52,013 nt of DNA from an uncultured Sphingomonas sp. (GTDB taxonomy: Bacteria > Pseudomonadota > Alphaproteobacteria > Sphingomonadales > Sphingomonadaceae), in NCBI RefSeq assembly GCF_913776855.1, contig NZ_CAJYQD010000013.1:1-52013 (forward strand), read 5' to 3'. The translations under genes and the position numbers were made by a program. Shown one piece after another: positions 48,268-52,013 of the stretch. Below the pieces are notes generated by a model. It searched no databases. It had not been told where the DNA came from and saw nothing but the letters and a program-made list of their open reading frames with translations. Positions within the stretch are counted from its first letter, which is position 1. Every line of letters begins with the position of its first letter.

Positions 48268-49743
48268 ATGTCGATTTCGATCCAGTTCGCTTCCCAGCGG
48301 GGAACCGCCACCGCCCTTGTCCTGCCGATCGCCACCGGCGGGCTAGACCGGATCGACGCGGCGGGTCTGGAACCGCAGATCGCGACGCTGGCGGCGGGTG
48401 CCGCGCGCGCCGGGCGCTTCGACGGCGAAGCCGGATCGATTGCGGAGATTTTCGTGCCGGGTGAAGGCGATAGCGCGAACCGCATCATCCTGCTCGGCAT
48501 CGGTGACGCGCAGGGGCCTGCACTGGAAAAGGCCGGCGGTGCGTTGACCGGTCGCTTCCTCATGTCGGGCCTCACCGATCTGACCATCGACTTCACCGGC
48601 AGCGATGTGTCGGCCAAGGCGGTCGCCCGTTTCGCGGCGACGGCGGCGCAACGCGGCTGGCGGCAGGACGGCTATCGTACCAAGATGCCGGAAAAGACGA
48701 AGCCCACGCTGACCGGCCTGACCATCGTCGGCGCCCCGCAAGGGATCGACGACGCCTTCGTTGCGGCCGATGCCATCACCAAGGGGCTGGACCTCACCCG
48801 CACGCTCGTCACCGATCCGCCCAACATCCTGTACCCGGTCAGCTTCGTCGAGAAATGCCGCGAACTGGAGGCGCTGGGCGTCGAGCTGACGATCCTCGAC
48901 GAACGCCAGATGGCCGAACTCGGCATGGGCGCGCTCTTGGGCGTCAGCCTTGGCTCGGAAAAGGAAGCACGCCTGCTGGCGATGCGCTGGAACGGCAAGG
49001 GTGAGGGCGAGGTCGACCTCGCGCTGGTCGGCAAGGGCGTGACCTTCGACACCGGCGGCATCTCGCTGAAGCCTGGCCCTGGCATGGAGGACATGAAGTG
49101 GGACATGGGCGGCGCGGGTGCCGTCGCGGGGACGATGAAGGCGCTGGCGAGCCGCAAGGCCAAGGCGAACGTCGTCGGTGTGGTCGGCCTGGTCGAGAAC
49201 ATGCCCGACGGCAAGGCGCAGCGCCCCGGCGACGTCGTGACGTCGATGTCGGGCCAGACGATCGAGGTGCTGAACACCGATGCCGAAGGGCGCCTCGTCC
49301 TGTGCGACGTGCTGACCTGGGTCCAGCGGACGCATAGCCCGAAGACGATCGTCGATCTCGCCACGCTGACCGGCGCGATGATCATCTCGCTCGGCAGCGA
49401 ACATGGCGGCATGTTCGCCAACGACGATTCGCTGGCCGACGAACTGCTCGCCGCGTCGCGTGAATCGGGCGACCTGCTGTGGCGCTTCCCGCTTTCGCCC
49501 GCCTATGACAAGCTGCTCGACAGCCCGATCGCCGATATGAAGAATATCGGCCCGCGCGGTGCCGGGTCGATCACCGCCGCACAATTCCTGAAGCGCTATA
49601 TCGATGACGGCGTGCGCTGGGCGCATCTCGACATTGCCGGCATGGTGTGGGCGGACAAGCCCGGCAATCACCACGACAAGGGCGCGACCGGCTTCGGCGT
49701 GCGCCTGCTCGACCGGTTCGTCGCGGATAATTTCGAGGGCTGA
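48268..49743 (+). CDS. pepA: leucyl aminopeptidase (M17)
   Basis: A 491-residue cytoplasmic aminopeptidase. The catalytic domain has VGKGVTFDTGGISLKPG (Lys/Asp metal ligands), MKWDMGGAGAVAGTM, the M17 signature NTDAEGRLVLCD (about residue 337) and a terminal GATGFGVRLLDRF. An N-terminal macro-like domain (about residues 1-160) precedes it. RBS AGAGGAAA precedes ATG 48268; the open frame further upstream has no homology. It is followed by holC after 134 nt containing a repeat element; pepA-holC adjacency is common. Confidence 0.97.
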   Translation: MSISIQFASQRGTATALVLPIATGGLDRIDAAGLEPQIATLAAGAARAGRFDGEAGSIAEIFVPGEGDSANRIILLGIGDAQGPALEKAGGALTGRFLMSGLTDLTIDFTGSDVSAKAVARFAATAAQRGWRQDGYRTKMPEKTKPTLTGLTIVGAPQGIDDAFVAADAITKGLDLTRTLVTDPPNILYPVSFVEKCRELEALGVELTILDERQMAELGMGALLGVSLGSEKEARLLAMRWNGKGEGEVDLALVGKGVTFDTGGISLKPGPGMEDMKWDMGGAGAVAGTMKALASRKAKANVVGVVGLVENMPDGKAQRPGDVVTSMSGQTIEVLNTDAEGRLVLCDVLTWVQRTHSPKTIVDLATLTGAMIISLGSEHGGMFANDDSLADELLAASRESGDLLWRFPLSPAYDKLLDSPIADMKNIGPRGAGSITAAQFLKRYIDDGVRWAHLDIAGMVWADKPGNHHDKGATGFGVRLLDRFVADNFEG

Positions 49744-49767
49744 GGGCCGGCCCCCTCTTCCTCATTT

Positions 49768-49847
49768 GTCATTCCGGCGAAGGCTGGAATCTCTCGCGGC
49801 CAGCACGGTATATTTGCCGCGGGAGACCCCAGCCTTCGCTGGGGTCA
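49768..49847. repeat. bimodular palindromic repeat, copy 2
   Basis: Left module GTCATTCCGGCGAAGGCTGG with ATTCC/GGAAT arms and right module (reverse complement GTGACCCCAGCGAAGGCTGG) with ACCCC/GGGGT arms, each ending TCTCTCGCGG/TCTCCCGCGG, around a short AT-richer spacer. Same family as 33347-33426. Confidence 0.85.
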
Positions 49848-49877
49848 CGAGCGCGGAGAGGGGAAGCGAGCGCACCG

Positions 49878-50315
49878 ATGAAAATCGACTTCTACCACCT
49901 GACGCGCAGCCCGCTCGACCGGGTGTTGCCGCGCATCGCCCAGCGTCTGCACGACGATGGCGAGCGGCTGCTGCTGCTGTCCGACGATGCCGACCAGCGG
50001 CGGCACCTCGACATGCTGCTGTGGACTTACACAGCCGACAGCTTCCTGCCCCATGCGGAGGCCGGCGCGGGAGACGACGCGTGCCAGGCCGTGCTGATCG
50101 CGCCCGAACCGACCGACGCCAATGCCGCGCGCAACGTCGCCATCGTCGACGGGCGCTGGCGGGACGAAGCGTTGACCTTCGAGCGCGCCTTTCATTTCTT
50201 CGGCGAGGATCACATCGCGTCGGCCCGCGTCGCGTGGAAGGGGCTGGCCGACCGCGAGAACGTCGAGCGGCGCTATTGGCGGCAGGGCGATAGCGGCTGG
50301 GAACAGGCGGCGTAA
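49878..50315 (+). CDS. holC: DNA polymerase III subunit chi
   Basis: A 145-residue protein starting MKIDFYHLTRSPLDRVLPRI, with ADQRRHLDMLLWTYTADSFLPH and ARNVAIVDGRWRDEALTFERAFHFF, all typical of HolC. It links the clamp-loader complex to SSB in the replisome. Located between pepA and ndk. Confidence 0.93.
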   Translation: MKIDFYHLTRSPLDRVLPRIAQRLHDDGERLLLLSDDADQRRHLDMLLWTYTADSFLPHAEAGAGDDACQAVLIAPEPTDANAARNVAIVDGRWRDEALTFERAFHFFGEDHIASARVAWKGLADRENVERRYWRQGDSGWEQAA

Positions 50316-50398
50316 CGCTTGCCTGTAGCGCGCCGCCCGATTAGGGGGACCCGCGACAAGCCTTCCAACAACCTAACAACGCAGGAGCCGCGACCGCC

Positions 50399-50821
50399 AT
50401 GGCCGCTACCCGTACCTTTTCGATCATCAAGCCCGACGCGACCCGCCGCAACCTGACCGGCGCCGTCACCAAGATGCTGGAGGAAGCAGGCCTGCGCGTC
50501 GTCGCTTCGAAGCGTATCCAGATGACCCGCGAGCAGGCCGAAGGCTTTTATGGCGTCCACCGCGAGCGTCCGTTCTTCAACGACCTGGTGTCGTTCATGA
50601 TCTCGGGTCCCGTGGTCGTGCAGGTGCTGGAAGGCGAAAACGCCGTTCAGGCAAACCGCGACATCATGGGCGCCACCAACCCGGCGAACGCCGACGCCGG
50701 CACGATCCGCAAGGAACTGGCCGAATCGATCGAAGCGAACTCTGTCCACGGTTCGGATTCGGAAGAGAATGCGAAGATCGAAATCGACTTCTTCTTCAAG
50801 CCCGAAGAAATCGTCGGCTGA
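50399..50821 (+). CDS. ndk: nucleoside diphosphate kinase
   Basis: A 140-residue enzyme transferring the gamma-phosphate between NTPs and NDPs. It starts [40 protein letters not shown] and the phospho-His loop [16 protein letters not shown] (catalytic His about residue 119) are intact, as is [21 protein letters not shown] upstream; a terminator follows the stop. Confidence 0.98.
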   Translation: MAATRTFSIIKPDATRRNLTGAVTKMLEEAGLRVVASKRIQMTREQAEGFYGVHRERPFFNDLVSFMISGPVVVQVLEGENAVQANRDIMGATNPANADAGTIRKELAESIEANSVHGSDSEENAKIEIDFFFKPEEIVG

Positions 50822-50847
50822 TTTCGGCTTCAGCTAAAACAGGAAAG

Positions 50848-50877
50848 CCCGCTTCCGGTAAGGAGGCGGGTTTTTTT
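50848..50877 (+). terminator. rho-independent terminator after ndk
   Basis: CCCGCTTCC (50848-50856) pairs with GGAGGCGGG (50862-50870, one G-T), followed by seven T residues (50871-50877). Confidence 0.92.
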
Positions 50878-50923
50878 CGTTTACGACAGATTTCCGCCGC
50901 AGGAAATCCGTTCGGTTCGAGCA

Positions 50924-51009
50924 GCTTCGAGCTTGTCGAGAAGCGCCCGTCGAGAACCCGGTGTTTGAGGCAACCCCTTCTCGACTACGGTTATAGACAA
51001 GCTCGAAGC
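50924..51009. repeat. inverted-repeat element with 14-bp arms
   Basis: GCTTCGAGCTTGTC (50924-50937) and GACAAGCTCGAAGC (50996-51009) are exact reverse complements. A nested pair TCGAGAAG/CTTCTCGA lies at 50936-50943 and 50977-50984. A 7-bp hairpin (GATTTCC/GGAAATC) lies just before it at 50889-50908. No gene is visible in 50880-51049. Confidence 0.75.
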
Positions 51010-51049
51010 CAAAAGCGATTAGGGGTGTTGTAGACACAAAGGCGCGGGA

Positions 51050-51652
51050 TCAACCCGACAACCGCCCCAATTCCTGCGCCCACAACGTATCCAGCCGCCG
51101 CGCCACACCGCCGCTCGCCGCCTCGCGCCGTGCCAGCGCCGCCAGTTTCAATCCACGCCCGCCCACGATCCGACCATGCGTCGTGAACACCAGGTCATAG
51201 ACCGCGCTCGACTGCCGCCGGGTATCGCCATCCCACCACGTCGCGGTGATCGCGACCGGCAACCGCCCCTCGATCGCATCGGCCCCGCCATCGGTGATCG
51301 ACAGCAGCGGTGCGCGTACCCAGTCGGCCGCGATCGCGACATCGCCGACCGCCGACTTGGCCGGCACCTTCAGCGCCGGCGGAAACGTCACGTCGATCCG
51401 CTCAATCCGCCGATCGGCCGCGCTCAGTACGAGCCGTTCGCCATCACTCTCCGGCGTCGCGACGATCATCAGCGCCGCCCTGGCCTTGGCCGATGATTCG
51501 CGCTCGGCCGCACGCTCGGTATCCGCCGTCCGCCGCTCGGACACGTTGTTCCACAGCGTCAGCCCACCGATCACGACGCCGGCCACCGCCACGCCTTCGG
51601 CCAGCGTGATCCAGCGCCGCCGTTCGGCTCGCGCCTCTTCCGCCTCGCTCAC
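51050..51652 (-). CDS. uncharacterised single-pass membrane protein
   Basis: About 200 residues. An acidic/basic N-terminal stretch (SEAEEARAERRRW) precedes one hydrophobic helix, ITLAEGVAVAGVVIGGLTLW (about residues 15-34). A Glu/Arg-rich stalk (ERRTADTERAAERESSAKAR) follows, then a beta-rich domain with IERIDVTFPPALKVPAK and YDLVFTTHGRIVGGRGLKLA. The topology suggests a domain outside the cytoplasm. I do not recognise the family. GTG 51652 overlaps the upstream gene's stop (GTGA), so they are translationally coupled. Confidence 0.65.
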   Translation of the reverse strand: MSEAEEARAERRRWITLAEGVAVAGVVIGGLTLWNNVSERRTADTERAAERESSAKARAALMIVATPESDGERLVLSAADRRIERIDVTFPPALKVPAKSAVGDVAIAADWVRAPLLSITDGGADAIEGRLPVAITATWWDGDTRRQSSAVYDLVFTTHGRIVGGRGLKLAALARREAASGGVARRLDTLWAQELGRLSG

Positions 51653-51909
51653 CGTCCGCCGGCCTCCAGCAGCGCACGCGGGGCCGCCAGTTCCCACGCA
51701 TGGGCAACGGCGTCCTCAGTCCCGGCGGGATCGTCATCAGCGTCGATCACGCGCCAGCCATCGTCGGCCCGCACGGTCGCGCTGTCGCCGACGATGCGTA
51801 CGAAATCATTACCCTCGACGGTAAAGACCGTAGCTTCGCCCGCCTCGCGCTTCTCTGTGGCGGGCAACACCTTCACGGCTTCACGGATACGGTCGAGCAT
51901 CTCGGTCAT
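51649..51909 (-). CDS. small uncharacterised acidic protein
   Basis: An 86-residue protein, MTEMLDRIREAVKVLPATEK, with a beta-rich centre (VFTVEGNDFVRIVGD, SATVRADDGWRVIDAD) and a helical, acidic C-terminal part. No signal peptide, so cytoplasmic. Family not recognised. ATG 51909 overlaps the purN stop by 4 nt; the stop overlaps the next gene. Forms a purN-linked overlapping chain. Confidence 0.65.
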   Translation of the reverse strand: MTEMLDRIREAVKVLPATEKREAGEATVFTVEGNDFVRIVGDSATVRADDGWRVIDADDDPAGTEDAVAHAWELAAPRALLEAGGR

Positions 51910-52013
51910 CGCGTTACGAACTCCGCCAGCGTTTGCGGGTAGAGGCGATGTTCCTCCACCAGCACCCGCGCCGCCAGGGTATCGGCGGTATCGTCGGGCA
52001 GGATCGGAACGCG
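51906..52013 (-). CDS. purN: phosphoribosylglycinamide formyltransferase PurN, C-terminal fragment
   Basis: Frame is open from the right end of the window and stops with TGA (51908-51906). The 35 residues RVPILPDDTADTLAARVLVE and EHRLYPQTLAEFV match the C-terminal helix of the glycinamide ribonucleotide transformylase family. The rest of the gene is beyond the window. PurN adds a formyl group from 10-formyl-THF in purine synthesis. Confidence 0.75.
   Translation of the reverse strand, partial: RVPILPDDTADTLAARVLVEEHRLYPQTLAEFVTR

Overview
The window is GC-rich, tightly packed alphaproteobacterial chromosome, most consistent with Sphingomonas or a close relative. The evidence is the gene content: two TonB-dependent receptors, the order lon-hupB-tRNA-Val, an lptD-surA-pdxA-rsmA block, trmFO, a HemB of the type lacking zinc cysteines, and many 4-nt ATGA/GTGA overlaps between genes. 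No phage, transposase, plasmid or CRISPR genes were found. Both ends cut genes: lon on the left and purN on the right.

Layout. 1-1.9 kb: 3' part of lon, hupB, tRNA-Val(CAC). 2.1-6.6 kb: a large lipoprotein with 8 mature cysteines and a predicted beta-helix fold, followed by a TonB-dependent receptor; a 13-bp hairpin lies between them. 6.7-13.8 kb: a prolyl-4-hydroxylase-like oxygenase, tRNA-His, a Leu/Val-type amino-acid dehydrogenase, a lipid kinase, hemB with an acetyltransferase and a membrane-fused spermidine-synthase-like protein, and a small lipoprotein. 13.86-14.21 kb: a tandem duplication of tRNA-Arg(ACG), each copy with its own terminator.

14.2-22.0 kb is a hemicellulose-degradation locus: GH43, GH27 and GH43 enzymes in one leftward operon, facing a FadR-type GntR regulator and a sialate-O-acetylesterase-family esterase. 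Three operator-like sites lie in it: a match to the FadR-subfamily consensus, a site resembling the xylan-regulon box of Xanthomonas, and a perfect palindrome with the same AGCGCT core. 22.0-27.1 kb is an iron-uptake cassette: a DUF4198 protein divergent from a siderophore receptor, then DUF3649, PepSY and DUF3325 membrane proteins translationally coupled, with a Fur-like site in front of the receptor gene.

27.1-42.5 kb is mostly housekeeping: trmFO, DUF488, gyrA (TTG start) with DUF952, an MscS channel whose last codons come from a repeat element, a DUF885 hydrolase, an SPFH/NfeD pair, a CitE-like lyase ending in a 60-bp tandem duplication, an M28 peptidase, guaB, an RsmB-like rRNA methyltransferase and a TPR protein. 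42.6-48.1 kb is the rsmA/pdxA/surA/lptD outer-membrane biogenesis block. 48.3-50.8 kb is pepA-holC-ndk. The right edge is purN followed by two uncharacterised overlapping small genes. Two ~80-bp bimodular palindromic repeats (33.35 and 49.77 kb) and a third inverted-repeat element (50.9 kb) are interspersed.

No locus is plainly a new defence or mobile system. The parts least explained are the lipoprotein/receptor pair, the two-regulator sites of the hemicellulose locus, and the purN-linked gene pair. Operator, terminator and repeat calls were made by eye.
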